Counted from the first letter of the stretch, positions 30,914 through 39,796 are shown. The stretch: DNA of 64,000 nucleotides from Nocardiopsis_B sediminis (GCF_042650565.1 NZ_JBHSBH010000015.1:310001-374000); one strand, 5' to 3'. Numbers and translations: made by a program. Notes: generated from the letters alone by a model not told the origin.

Positions 30914-32968
30914 ATGACCGAGCAGACCCATCACGAGGTCGCCGCGCTGCTGGACCGCTCGCACCGGCTGGGTGCCGACCCGCGCAACACCAACTACGCC
31001 GGCGGCAACGCGTCGGCCAAGGGCGAGGCGACCGACCCGGTGACGGGCGAGCCCGTGGAGCTGATGTGGGTGAAGGGGTCGGGCGGCGACCTCGGGACGC
31101 TGACCGAAGCGGGGCTGGCGGTGCTGCGGCTGGACCGGCTGCGCGCGCTCACCGGGGTCTACCCGGGGGTGGAGCGCGAGGACGAGATGGTCGCGGCGTT
31201 CGACTACTGCGCCCACGGCAAGGGCGGCGCGGCACCCTCGATCGACACCGCGATGCACGGCCTGGTGGAGGCGGCGCACGTGGACCACCTGCACCCCGAC
31301 TCCGGGATCGCGCTGGCGTGCGCGGCCGACGGCGAACGGCTCACCGCCGAATGCTTCGGCGACCGGGTGGCCTGGGTGCCGTGGCGCCGGCCCGGCTTCC
31401 AGCTGGGCCTGGACATCGCCGCGATCAAGCGCGCCAACCCCGGGGCGATCGGGGTGATCCTCGGCGGCCACGGGATCACGGCGTGGGGCGACGACAGCGA
31501 CACCTGCGAGCGCAACGCGCTGGAGATCATCCGCACCGCTGAGGCGTTCATCGCGGAGCGCGGCGAGGGGCGGCCCCACCCGTTCGGCGCCGAGGTCGCG
31601 GCCCTGGCCCCGCTGCCCGAAGCGGAGCGGCACGCACGCGCGGCGGCCCTGCTGCCGGTGGTGCGCGGGCTGGCCTCGACCGACCGGCCCCAGGTGGGGC
31701 ACTACACCGACAGCGACGCGGTGCTGGACTTCCTGGCCCGCGCCGAGCATCCGCGGCTGGCGGCGCTGGGCACCTCCTGCCCGGACCACTTCCTGCGGAC
31801 CAAGGTGCGCCCGCTGGTGCTGGACACCGCCCCCGACGCCCCGCTGGAGGAGGCGGTGGAGCGCCTCGGCGAGCTGCACGCCGCCTACCGCGAGGACTAC
31901 CGCGCCTACTACGAGCGCCACGCGGAGCCGGACTCCTCGCCCGCCATGCGCGGCGCCGACCCGGCGATCGTGCTGGTGCCGGGGGTGGGCATGTTCTCCT
32001 TCGGCGCCGACAAGCAGACGGCGCGGGTGGCCGGGGAGTTCTACGTCAACGCGATCAACGTGATGCGCGGCGCCGAGACGATCTCGGCCTACGCGCCGAT
32101 CCCGGAGTCGGAGAAGTTCCGGATCGAGTACTGGGCGCTGGAGGAGGCCAAGCTCCAGCGGCGCCCCAAGCCCAAGGCGCTGGCGTCGCGGGTGGCGCTG
32201 GTGACCGGCGGGGGGTCGGGGATCGGCCGGGCCGTGGCCCTGCGGCTGGCCGCCGAGGGGGCGTGTGTCGTGGTGGCCGACCGCGACGCCGGCGCGGCGG
32301 CGAAGGTGGCCGCGGAGATCGGCGGGGACGACGCCGCGGTCGCCGTGACCGTCGATGTCACCGACGCCGGGCAGATCGCCGAGGCCGTGCGGGCGGCGGT
32401 GCTGGCGTTCGGCGGCGTGGACCTGGTGGTCAACAACGCGGGGCTGTCGATCTCCAAGCCGCTGCTGGAGACCACCGAGGCCGACTGGGACGTCCAGCAC
32501 GGGGTGATGGCGCGCGGCTCCTTCCTGGTGGCGCGGGAGGCCGCACGGGTGCTCGTCGCCCAGGGGATGGGCGGCGACATCGTCTACATCTCCAGCAAGA
32601 ACGGGGTGTTCGCGGGTCCCAACAACGTGGCCTACGGTGCGGCCAAGGCGGACCAGGCCCACCAGGTGCGGCTGCTCGCCGCCGAACTGGGCGGGCACGG
32701 GGTGCGGGTCAACGGGATCAACCCCGACGGCGTGGTGCGGGGTTCGGGGATCTTCTCGGGCGGATGGGGCGCCAAGCGCGCGGCGGTCTACGGGGTCCCC
32801 GAGGAGGAGCTGGGCGCGTTCTACGCCCAGCGGACCCTCCTCAAGCGAGAGGTCCTGCCCGACCACGTGGCCAACGCGGTCTATGCCCTGACCTGCGGAG
32901 AGCTCAGCCACACGACCGGCCTCCACATCCCGGTGGACGCGGGGGTGGCGGCGGCGTTCCTCCGCTGA
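30914..32968 (+). CDS. bifunctional rhamnulose-1-phosphate aldolase / short-chain dehydrogenase
   Basis: This 684-residue fusion splits L-rhamnulose-1-phosphate into dihydroxyacetone phosphate and L-lactaldehyde and probably oxidises the lactaldehyde. Residues 1 to about 400 form a class II aldolase/adducin domain with zinc-ligand His in VDHLHPDSGIAL and GGHGITAWGD. The C-terminal part is a short-chain dehydrogenase with TGGGSGIGRAVAL, NNAG and the catalytic YGAAK. The architecture matches the fused aldolase-dehydrogenases (RhaE/RhaEW type) of actinobacteria and bacilli. The start follows GGGGACGACG, 78 nt after the isomerase gene. Confidence 0.94.
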   Translation: MTEQTHHEVAALLDRSHRLGADPRNTNYAGGNASAKGEATDPVTGEPVELMWVKGSGGDLGTLTEAGLAVLRLDRLRALTGVYPGVEREDEMVAAFDYCAHGKGGAAPSIDTAMHGLVEAAHVDHLHPDSGIALACAADGERLTAECFGDRVAWVPWRRPGFQLGLDIAAIKRANPGAIGVILGGHGITAWGDDSDTCERNALEIIRTAEAFIAERGEGRPHPFGAEVAALAPLPEAERHARAAALLPVVRGLASTDRPQVGHYTDSDAVLDFLARAEHPRLAALGTSCPDHFLRTKVRPLVLDTAPDAPLEEAVERLGELHAAYREDYRAYYERHAEPDSSPAMRGADPAIVLVPGVGMFSFGADKQTARVAGEFYVNAINVMRGAETISAYAPIPESEKFRIEYWALEEAKLQRRPKPKALASRVALVTGGGSGIGRAVALRLAAEGACVVVADRDAGAAAKVAAEIGGDDAAVAVTVDVTDAGQIAEAVRAAVLAFGGVDLVVNNAGLSISKPLLETTEADWDVQHGVMARGSFLVAREAARVLVAQGMGGDIVYISSKNGVFAGPNNVAYGAAKADQAHQVRLLAAELGGHGVRVNGINPDGVVRGSGIFSGGWGAKRAAVYGVPEEELGAFYAQRTLLKREVLPDHVANAVYALTCGELSHTTGLHIPVDAGVAAAFLR

Positions 32969-33063
32969 CACCCGGGAGGCTTCGCCGGCACCACCCCGGT
33001 CCGGCACCGGAGCCCACGACCGCCCGGCCGACCACACAGGCCCCTCGAAGAGCAAGGACCCCC

Positions 33064-33141
33064 ATGCCACCACCTGAGGCTCCACCCGGCCCGGAACGGA
33101 CGGCGCGCCCACCGCCACGTCAGCGGATCGCCGCGGCGTGA
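33064..33141 (+). CDS. candidate proline-rich micro-ORF A (25 residues)
   Basis: The frame begins MPPPEAPPGPERTA and ends after 25 codons. AAGGA lies five bases upstream of the ATG. Copy B, 282 bases downstream, encodes the same first 14 residues with four differences, all at third codon positions. That pattern suggests translation, but the frame is very short. It could be a leader peptide, since Pro-Pro-Pro slows ribosomes. No function is known. Confidence 0.35.
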   Translation: MPPPEAPPGPERTARPPPRQRIAAA

Positions 33142-33175
33142 ACGCCTGCGGATACACCCGGCCGCAGCGGCACCG

Positions 33176-33192
33176 GGGAGTCGCCGACTCCC
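33176..33192. repeat. 7-bp perfect hairpin GGGAGTC-GCC-GACTCCC
   Basis: This short perfect stem with a three-base loop lies between the two micro-ORF copies. It could add to transcription termination after the rhamnose operon or form part of an RNA leader. Confidence 0.4.
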
Positions 33193-33264
33193 TTGCCCTC
33201 GCGCGATCCGCCGAACCCTCCCTGGCCGGCCGTTCGGCCGCAGAACCGAACCCGCCATCCGACA

Positions 33265-33289
33265 GCGCCGGCCCGATCCGGGCCGGCGC
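33265..33289 (+). terminator. 11-bp perfect hairpin, probable terminator of the rhamnose operon
   Basis: GCGCCGGCCCG pairs perfectly with CGGGCCGGCGC across a three-base ATC loop. No T-run follows. It lies about 300 bases after the aldolase stop and before the kinase, so it could terminate or attenuate read-through into rhaB. Confidence 0.5.
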
Positions 33290-33345
33290 CGGGACCCATG
33301 ATCGGCCGAGGCGCCGCAGAACCCTCACGACCAGCGAAGACACCC

Positions 33346-33402
33346 ATGCCGCCACCTGAGGCTCCGCCCGGGCCGGAACGGACGGCCCACACACCGCCGT
33401 GA
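33346..33402 (+). CDS. candidate proline-rich micro-ORF B (18 residues)
   Basis: The frame reads MPPPEAPPGPERTA followed by HTPP and a stop. It is the second copy of the peptide encoded at 33064. In-frame similarity to copy A extends upstream of the ATG (AKTP versus ARTP). A GAAG element lies upstream. Same caveats as copy A. Confidence 0.35.
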   Translation: MPPPEAPPGPERTAHTPP

Positions 33403-33669
33403 CATCGGACCGCCGCAGGCGGTCCCGGCCGCAGCGGGATCGGTGGGCCGTCAGCACCCCTGCACCCGTGAGATCCACCGAGCCCTCCTCAGCCGACCGT
33501 CCGACGACCGAATCGTCGCCTCACCTGATATCCAACCGAACCCCCGCACCCCGCGCCACGGCGATCCGTGAGCTGTGGACAACTCCCCCCGCTCGGCCCC
33601 GCCCGCGGCCCCGGGGGACGGGGCGCGGGCGCATCACGCGCTACACCGATCGCCGAAGGAAGGCCTACC

Positions 33670-35124
33670 GTGCCCTCTCCCGCCACCGTTGCCGCCGTCG
33701 ACCTCGGTGCGTCCAGTGGACGCGTCGTCGTTGGCCGTGTCGGCTCCGGCACCTTGGAGCTGACCGAGGTCCACCGGTTCCCCAACCGCCCGCTGCGGCT
33801 GCCCAGCGGCCTGCACTGGGACGTGACCGGCCTGTACCGCGGGGTCCTCGACGGGCTGCGGGCCGCCGCCGCGCACGCCCCCGGCTCGGTGGGCATCGAC
33901 GCATGGGCGGTCGACTACGGGCTGCTCGACCGGTCGGGCGCGCTGCTGGGGCTGCCCTTCCACTACCGCGACGAGCGGACGGCGGAGGTGGCGCCGCGGG
34001 TCGTCGCCGACATCGGGGCGGAGGCGCTCTACGCGCGCAACGGGCTGCAATTCCAGCCGTTCAACACCGTCTTCCAGCTCGCCGCCGCGCGGGCGACGCC
34101 CCAGTTCGGCGCCGCCGACGTGCTGCTGCTCGTCCCCGATCTGCTCGCCTACTGGCTGACCGGGTCGCGCGGCGCGGAGATCACCAATGCGTCGACCACC
34201 GGGCTGCTGGACGTGACGGCGCTGGAGTGGTCCGGTGAGCTGACCTCCGCCGTGGGGGTACCGGCGTCGCTGCTGCCCGCGCTGGTGCGGCCGGGGACGC
34301 GCCTCGGGCCGCTGCTACCGGAGGCCGCCGCCGAAACGGGGCTGGCGGACACGGTCGTGACGGCCGTGGCCTCGCACGACACCGCGTCGGCCGTCGCCGG
34401 TGTCCCGGCCCGCACCGAGCGCTTCGGCTACATCTCCTGCGGCACCTGGTCGCTGGCGGGCCTGGAGCTGCCCGGACCGGTGGTCACCGAGGAGGCCCGG
34501 GCGGCGAACTTCACCAATGAGCTGGGCGTGGACGGCACCACCCGGTTCCTGCGCAACATCATGGGGCTGTGGCTGGTGCAGGAGAGCCTGCGCACTTGGG
34601 GCCTGGGCGCCGACGCCCTGCCGGGGCTGCTCGCGGAGGCGGCCCGCGCCGCGCCGTTCGCAGCGCTGATCGACGCGGGCGATGCCCGCTTCCTAGCCCC
34701 GGGCGACATGCCGGCGCGGATCGCCGAGGCGCTGCGCGAGAGCGGGCAGCCGGTCCCGAAGGGGCGCGGCGCCGTGCTGCGCTGCGTCCTGGAGAGCCTG
34801 GCGCTGGCCCACCGCGACACCCTGCGCCGCGCCGCAGAACTCGCGGGGCGGGAGCTGGAGGTCGTGCACCTGGTCGGCGGCGGCGCACGCAACGAGCTGC
34901 TGTGCCAGTGGACGGCCGACGCCCTGGGCGTGCCGGTGGTGGCCGGACCGGCGGAGGCCACGGCGGTCGGCAACATCATCGTCCAGGCCCGCGCAGCGGG
35001 CGTCGCCGACGACCTGGCGTCCCTGCGCGCCCTCGTCCACGACACCCAGGACCTACGCACCTACACCCCCGCCGCCTCCACCACCCCGTGGGACACCGCC
35101 GCGGCCCGCCTCGGCCTGCGCTGA
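33670..35124 (+). CDS. rhaB: rhamnulokinase
   Basis: This 484-residue FGGY-family kinase phosphorylates L-rhamnulose. The N-terminal ATPase motif AAVDLGASSGRVVVG is typical of RhaB, as are GIDAWAVDYGLLD, FHYRDERT, ASHDTASAV and the C-terminal VHLVGGGARNELLCQ. I chose the GTG at 33670 because GAAGGAAGG lies upstream. It supplies rhamnulose-1-phosphate for the aldolase encoded 700 nt upstream. Confidence 0.95.
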   Translation: MPSPATVAAVDLGASSGRVVVGRVGSGTLELTEVHRFPNRPLRLPSGLHWDVTGLYRGVLDGLRAAAAHAPGSVGIDAWAVDYGLLDRSGALLGLPFHYRDERTAEVAPRVVADIGAEALYARNGLQFQPFNTVFQLAAARATPQFGAADVLLLVPDLLAYWLTGSRGAEITNASTTGLLDVTALEWSGELTSAVGVPASLLPALVRPGTRLGPLLPEAAAETGLADTVVTAVASHDTASAVAGVPARTERFGYISCGTWSLAGLELPGPVVTEEARAANFTNELGVDGTTRFLRNIMGLWLVQESLRTWGLGADALPGLLAEAARAAPFAALIDAGDARFLAPGDMPARIAEALRESGQPVPKGRGAVLRCVLESLALAHRDTLRRAAELAGRELEVVHLVGGGARNELLCQWTADALGVPVVAGPAEATAVGNIIVQARAAGVADDLASLRALVHDTQDLRTYTPAASTTPWDTAAARLGLR

Positions 35125-35150
35125 CGGCGCCGCCTCACCGTCGGCCGGGA

Positions 35151-36341
35151 TCAAGCGGTCGGGAAGGGCGCCCCCTCCTCTGCCATGTGCGGGACGGGCG
35201 TTCGAGGGCGGCGGGCCGGTGGGAGGGTCGCCCCGCGGGAGAACGCGGCGGCGCCGCGGACAACCGTCTCCTTCACCAGGGCCGCAGCGCGGCCGGTGAT
35301 GACCACCGGGTGCGGGGTGTCATCGGGCGCCACGAACTGGACGAGGCCGTCGCGCCGGCCCAGGCTCACACACCGGAGGTAGTAGCGGAACCGCAGGTCG
35401 CGCGGCTCGCGCGCGGCACTGCGGGCGGTGATGGCACGGGCCGCCTCGAACGACATGGGCAGCCCGGCCGCGCAGCACATGCGCAGTGGACGCCCGCCGG
35501 GCCCGGCCGCCCGAGCGGCGTCGCCCACCGCGTACACATCGGGATGGGAGACCGAGCGCTGGGTGCCGTCGACGATCACCCGCCCGGCGGCGTCGACCTC
35601 GATCCCGGCGGCGCGTGCGAGCGCGGGCACCGTGTGCCCGGCCGTCCACACAGTGGCGCCGGCGGGGATCTCGGAGCCGTCGGCGAGCACGACCCCGTCG
35701 GCCCGGACTTCGGCGACCTCCGCGTTCTCCGTCACCGCGACGCCGAGCCGGTCCAGGACGCGCAGCAGGTGCCGCCGCCCGCGCGGGGAGAACCCGGCGC
35801 CCACCTCGCTCCGGGTGACCAGGCGCACCCGGAGCCCCGGCCGTGCCTCGGCGAGTTCGGCCGCGGTCTCGATCCCGGTGAGCCCGCCGCCGACGACGGC
35901 CACCGTCGCCCGTTCCGCCGCCAGGCGCGGCAGCACGTCCCCGAGGGCCTGGGCGGGGCCGAGCCCGGCCAGGGTGTGCGCGTAGCGGGCCGCCCCGGGG
36001 ACCGAGGAGGTGTCGGCGCCGCTGCCGAGCCCGTAGACGAGCGTGTCGTAGCCGATCTCCCGGTCGCCGTCCGCGCCGGTCAGGCGAACCCGTTGCCGTT
36101 CGGTGTCGATGTCCGTGACGCGGCCGACGGCGAGGGAGACGCCGGTGCCCTTGAGCACCGTGCGCAGCGGCCGGCCGGTGGGTCGCCGCCCGGCGGCGAC
36201 CTCGTGCAGCCGGATCCGCTCGACGAAGTGCTCGCGCTCGTTGACGAGGGTCACGCGGACGCGCCCGGCGGCCCGTGCCGCGCGCACCGCCGCCGACAGC
36301 CCCGCATACCCCGCGCCGATGACCACCACGTTGTGTTCCAT
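35151..36341 (-). CDS. NDH-2-like FAD-dependent pyridine nucleotide oxidoreductase
   Basis: This 396-residue flavoprotein has two dinucleotide-binding folds: FAD motif VVVIGAGYAGLSAAV at the N-terminus and VAVVGGGLTGIETAAEL for NAD(P)H in the middle, with DVYAVGDAA near the C-terminus. It resembles type II NADH dehydrogenases and related oxidoreductases. The ATG has GGAAGGAAGG upstream. It lies immediately downstream of an ECF41 sigma factor gene on the same strand. ECF41 factors typically control a neighbouring redox gene, and a candidate ECF41 promoter lies at 36420-36447, so it is probably a target of that sigma factor. Confidence 0.88.
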   Translation of the reverse strand: MEHNVVVIGAGYAGLSAAVRAARAAGRVRVTLVNEREHFVERIRLHEVAAGRRPTGRPLRTVLKGTGVSLAVGRVTDIDTERQRVRLTGADGDREIGYDTLVYGLGSGADTSSVPGAARYAHTLAGLGPAQALGDVLPRLAAERATVAVVGGGLTGIETAAELAEARPGLRVRLVTRSEVGAGFSPRGRRHLLRVLDRLGVAVTENAEVAEVRADGVVLADGSEIPAGATVWTAGHTVPALARAAGIEVDAAGRVIVDGTQRSVSHPDVYAVGDAARAAGPGGRPLRMCCAAGLPMSFEAARAITARSAAREPRDLRFRYYLRCVSLGRRDGLVQFVAPDDTPHPVVITGRAAALVKETVVRGAAAFSRGATLPPARRPRTPVPHMAEEGAPFPTA

Positions 36342-36419
36342 GATCGCGGTCCTTCCTTCCGGTCACCCGGAGTCCCGGCGCCCCGGATCGGTGCGCCATG
36401 ACCTGAACCGCCGAGCGGG

Positions 36420-36447
36420 GACGAACGTGACGCACCCCGGTGTGAGG
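36420..36447 (-). promoter_or_regulatory. candidate ECF41-type promoter for the flavoprotein gene
   Basis: On the minus strand CCTCACA is followed after 17 nt by CGTC. As I recall, the reported ECF41 consensus is TGTCACA, about 16 nt, then CGTC; the match here is TCACA plus CGTC. It lies 79-106 nt upstream of the flavoprotein start and downstream of the sigma factor gene. Confidence 0.4.
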
Positions 36448-36584
36448 TGGCTTACACCCGCGCCGAGGGGCTCGTCCCCCCTACCCGCCGGCCCCGCCCT
36501 GCCGGCCGTCCATCGGGGCGGTATCGCCCCCGGTGGTCCGGGCCGATGACCGGGTCCGGCCATCGCAGGGGCACGGCCGGCCGC

Positions 36585-37499
36585 TCAGCCCTCCGAACGC
36601 AGCTGTCGTGCGAGGAAGGCCAGCTTGTCGGGGTTGACCGTCGACCGGATGGCCGCCACGCGGCCGTCGACGACCTCGGGCGCCAGCACCGCGGCCGGCT
36701 CCCCGTCGAGGAGCACCAGGATCGCCGGGACGCCGTTGACCTCGGCGAGTCCGATCGTGTGGTCCCGGGTGGCCTGGCCCGCGATCCCGGCCAGCAGGCG
36801 CGCGACCCGTTGCCGGCCGTGGACGGGGTGTCGCGCGGCCCTGACCTTGCCGCCGCCGTCGGACCAGGAGACGGCGTCCTCGGCCAGGAGCGCTTCCAGA
36901 GCGGCGATGTCGCCGCCGCGCGCCGCGTCGAGGAACTTCTCGACGACGTCGTGCCACCGCCGCTCCGACGGCTCGAAGCGGCGCCGGTCCTCGGCGACCC
37001 GCTGCCGCCCCCTGCGGTAGAGCTGGCGCGACGCCTCGGGCGTGATGCCCAGGATCCCGGCGATGTCGGAGTGCGGGTAGGCGAAGGCCTCGCGCAGCAC
37101 GAACACGGCGCGTTCGGCCGGGGTGAGCCGCTCCATGAGCGAGAGCAGGGCGAGCGACACCGATTCGCGCTGCTCGGCGGTCTCCAGCGGCCCGATTCCG
37201 GGGCCGCCCGCCGCCGGCGTACCGGTCAGCACGGGTTCGGGCAGCCACGCGCCGACATAGTGCTCACGAGTCGCCCGTGCCGAGGTGAGCCGGGTGAGGC
37301 ACAGATTGGTCAGCACGGTGGTGAGCCAGGCCGCGGGCACCTCGATCGCGGACGTGTCGGCCGCGTTCCACCGCAGGTAGGCGTCTTGTACGGCGTCTTC
37401 GGCCTCGCTCGCCGACCCCAGCATCCGGTAGGCGATGGCGAAGAGGCGGGGCCGCAGCCCCTCGAACTCCGCGGCCCGCTCTTCGGCATCACCGTTCAT
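36585..37499 (-). CDS. ECF41-family (SigJ-like) RNA polymerase sigma factor
   Basis: This 304-residue extracytoplasmic-function sigma factor has region 2 (FAIAYRMLGSASEAEDAVQD), region 4 (LTPAERAVFVLREAFAYPHS) and a fused C-terminal SnoaL-like domain. The linker has WLPEP and the C-terminal domain has DGGGK and NPDKL, the hallmarks of ECF41, where this domain regulates activity instead of a separate anti-sigma factor. The ATG at 37499 is the best start. The gene precedes a flavoprotein gene on the same strand, its likely target. Confidence 0.93.
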   Translation of the reverse strand: MNGDAEERAAEFEGLRPRLFAIAYRMLGSASEAEDAVQDAYLRWNAADTSAIEVPAAWLTTVLTNLCLTRLTSARATREHYVGAWLPEPVLTGTPAAGGPGIGPLETAEQRESVSLALLSLMERLTPAERAVFVLREAFAYPHSDIAGILGITPEASRQLYRRGRQRVAEDRRRFEPSERRWHDVVEKFLDAARGGDIAALEALLAEDAVSWSDGGGKVRAARHPVHGRQRVARLLAGIAGQATRDHTIGLAEVNGVPAILVLLDGEPAAVLAPEVVDGRVAAIRSTVNPDKLAFLARQLRSEG

Positions 37500-37664
37500 G
37501 TCCGAAGGTTCCCACGCCCGCCCGCGGTACCCGGAGCCGCCCCCTGTCCGGTCGTGGCATGGAGGTGCGCGCCGCGGCCGAGCAGTCGCCTCCGGGGGCG
37601 GCACGCGGAATTCGCCGGGGTGCACGCCGTTGCGGGTGCGGCCGACGGATGATGCTGCTTGACC

Positions 37665-38066
37665 ATGGACGAACAGCATCACGCCCCAGACCTGCGCACG
37701 CGCGGCGGCGCGGCCGGCCCGGCCGCGCTCCGCCGCGCGCTCATCCGCGTGTTCGTGCCCCCCGGGGCGCTGGAATCGGGGATCGCGCGCTATGAGCGCA
37801 GAGAGGGGGCGAGGGCCCGCGAGCGGTCCGCGTTCCCGGCCGCCCGGCTGCGTTCGGCGGTGGTGGGCCGCTACCTGCTGATCGAGGGCGACGAGGAGGC
37901 GCTGCGCCCCTTCCGCGACACCGCGGAGGCCCGGCTGCTGGACGGGATGCGGCCCTACTTCGACCGGATCGCCGCCGAAGGCGCGGAAGTCATCATCCCC
38001 CAGCGCCACCCCGACGGCACCGTGGCCGGCTACCTGTGCCACCGGCCGCCCGGCGACGGCCGCTGA
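37665..38066 (+). CDS. VOC (glyoxalase/bleomycin resistance) superfamily-like protein
   Basis: This 133-residue protein looks like a single divergent VOC domain. GALESGIARYERREG near the N-terminus, ALRPFRDTAEARLL in the middle and EVIIPQRHPDGTVAGYLCHRP at the C-terminus fit the betaalphabetabetabeta pattern. The metal-ligand residues usual in glyoxalases are not obvious, so no enzyme activity is assigned. The ATG at 37665 is preferred; a TTG six bases upstream is possible. It is transcribed away from the sigma factor gene. Confidence 0.7.
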   Translation: MDEQHHAPDLRTRGGAAGPAALRRALIRVFVPPGALESGIARYERREGARARERSAFPAARLRSAVVGRYLLIEGDEEALRPFRDTAEARLLDGMRPYFDRIAAEGAEVIIPQRHPDGTVAGYLCHRPPGDGR

Positions 38067-38158
38067 CACCCGGCGCCGCACTAGGGCCGCCCGCGGCGGC
38101 CGGACGGCGGCGGGGTCCGCGGCCGTCCCGACGGCGGCGGGCCGTCGCTCCGGCGCCC

Positions 38159-38533
38159 TTAGCCGACGCCGACCAGGTCCACGACGAAGACGAGGGTCTC
38201 GTTGGGCTTGATCTTGCCTCCGGCGCCGCGCGAGCCGTAGGCCAGCTCCGGCGGGATGACCAGCCTGCGCCGGCCGCCGACGCGCATGCCCAGGACGCCC
38301 TGCTCCCAGCCGGGGATGACCTGGCGCGCACCGAGCGTGAAGCTCAGGGGCTCGCCGCGGTTCCACGAGGCGTCGAACTCCTCGCCGGTGGAGAAGGAGA
38401 CCCCCACGTAGTGCACGTCGACCGTCTTGCCGTGGCCGGCCTGGGCGCCTTCGCCGATGGTGAGGTCGGTGACCTCCAGTTTCTGCGGCGGCGGGCCGTC
38501 GATGTAGTCGATTTCGGGACGCTCGAGCGCCAT
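38159..38533 (-). CDS. FKBP-type peptidyl-prolyl cis-trans isomerase
   Basis: This single-domain FKBP has about 124 residues. The core is well conserved: VDVHYVGVSFSTGEEFDASW, ARQVIPGWEQGVLGMRVGG, IPPELAYGSRGAGG and LVFVVDLVGV. It catalyses proline isomerisation during protein folding and is probably cytoplasmic, since no signal peptide is seen. I prefer the ATG at 38533 because homologues begin with a similar KPEID-like segment and GGGGGAA lies upstream; an ATG at 38563 would add ten residues. Confidence 0.94.
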   Translation of the reverse strand: MALERPEIDYIDGPPPQKLEVTDLTIGEGAQAGHGKTVDVHYVGVSFSTGEEFDASWNRGEPLSFTLGARQVIPGWEQGVLGMRVGGRRRLVIPPELAYGSRGAGGKIKPNETLVFVVDLVGVG

Positions 38534-38617
38534 CGGGGTTCCCCCATTGTCGTTGCCGTTCATCGGGCGGGCACCCCAGCGTAGCGGCGCCCCCGGCCCG
38601 CCGACCCACCCCGGGCC

Positions 38618-39796
38618 TCAGTCCCCGACCGTGGCGGCGACGAGGTGGCCGTCGCCGAGGATCTCCACGCGGCCGGCGGCCGCCGGGACGAACACCGACT
38701 GCCCGCGCCGCAGGGTGAGCGCCTCCCCGGTCTCGGCCTTGAGGTCGGCGCCGCCCTCGAGGGCGAGCACCACCGACGGCACCCCGCCCGGAAGGTGGGC
38801 GTCGACCGGCCCGGGGCCGAGGGTCGCCAGGGCGAAGTCGGGCACACCGGGCCGGAACTCGCTGCGGCCATCGACCCGGACCGGTTCGGTGAAGGGGATG
38901 GGCAGCACCGAGAAGTCCACCACGTTGAGCAGCTCGCCGGTGTCGACGTGCTTGCCGGTGAGCCCCGCTCTGAGGACGTTGTCGGAGCTGGCCATGATCT
39001 CCACGGCGGTCCCGCGCAGGTAGGCGTGGACGTTGCCGGCCGGCAGGAACAGCGCCTCGCCGGGGCGCAGGGTGACCCGGTTGAGCAGCAGCGCGGCGAC
39101 GGCACCGGGGTCGCCCGGGTAACGTTCGGCCAGCTCGTTGATGGTGTCGTAGTGCCGCCCGCGGCCCGACGCGGCCCACTCGGTGACGAAGTCGGCCAGC
39201 AGCGGTCCGCGCTCGTCGCAGCCGAGGGTGAGCAGCCGGGTCAGGGCGGCGCGCAGGGCGCGGTGCGGGTCGGGGTCGGACAGGTCGCCGCGGAGGATGG
39301 CGGCGAGCTCGCCGCGCAGGGGCGCCAGATCGGCGTGGGCGGCGGCGGGGTCGCGGAACCCGCACAGCGCCTCGAAGGTCTCCAGGGCGAACACCAGCTC
39401 GGGCTTGGCCTGCGGGTCGCGGTAGTTGCGGTCGGGGGCGCCGATGGGGATGCCCGCGGTCTCCTCGGCGTCGAACCCGGCGCGGGCGCGCGCGGCGTCG
39501 GGGTGCACCTGGAGCGACAGCGGCTCCTCGGCGGCCAGCACCTTCAGCAGGAACGGCAGGCGCGGGCCGAACCGGCCGACCGTCCGCGCGCCCAGGACGT
39601 CGTCGGGCGCAGCGGCGATGACCTCCTCGAACGAGGCCCGCCCGCCGCCGGTGACGAGGATGCTGGGCGCACCGGGGTGGGCGCCCAGCCACAGCTCCGC
39701 TTGGGGGCGGCCGTCGGGCGGCGTGCCGAGCAGGCGGGGAATGGCGTCCTTGGCCCCCCACGCATACGGGCGTACCTGGTTGATCAGCCTGTGCAT
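38618..39796 (-). CDS. manA: mannose-6-phosphate isomerase, class I
   Basis: This 392-residue zinc enzyme interconverts mannose-6-phosphate and fructose-6-phosphate. Type I motifs are present: SLQVHPDA, PELVFALETFEALCGFR and GNVHAYLRGTAVEIMASSDN. It is divergent from the GH38 alpha-mannosidase gene, so released mannose, once phosphorylated, would enter glycolysis through it. The shared 240-nt promoter region contains a LacI-type palindrome. Confidence 0.95.
   Translation of the reverse strand: MHRLINQVRPYAWGAKDAIPRLLGTPPDGRPQAELWLGAHPGAPSILVTGGGRASFEEVIAAAPDDVLGARTVGRFGPRLPFLLKVLAAEEPLSLQVHPDAARARAGFDAEETAGIPIGAPDRNYRDPQAKPELVFALETFEALCGFRDPAAAHADLAPLRGELAAILRGDLSDPDPHRALRAALTRLLTLGCDERGPLLADFVTEWAASGRGRHYDTINELAERYPGDPGAVAALLLNRVTLRPGEALFLPAGNVHAYLRGTAVEIMASSDNVLRAGLTGKHVDTGELLNVVDFSVLPIPFTEPVRVDGRSEFRPGVPDFALATLGPGPVDAHLPGGVPSVVLALEGGADLKAETGEALTLRRGQSVFVPAAAGRVEILGDGHLVAATVGD

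Larger units (their letters stand above)
32969..33669. other. 700-nt spacer with an imperfect direct repeat and hairpins
   Basis: The spacer between the aldolase gene and rhamnulokinase has no gene of normal size. It holds two diverged copies of a sequence of about 130 bases (around 33050-33192 and 33334-33462, offset 282 bases), each containing a short proline-rich reading frame, plus perfect hairpins at 33176-33192 and 33265-33289. The kinase probably has its own promoter near the end of this region, but I could not identify it. Confidence 0.6.

Noticed and set aside
33574..33582. DnaA-box-like TGTGGACAA upstream of rhaB
   Set aside because: It is a single box with no cluster, no AT-rich element and no dnaA or dnaN neighbour, so it is not an origin.
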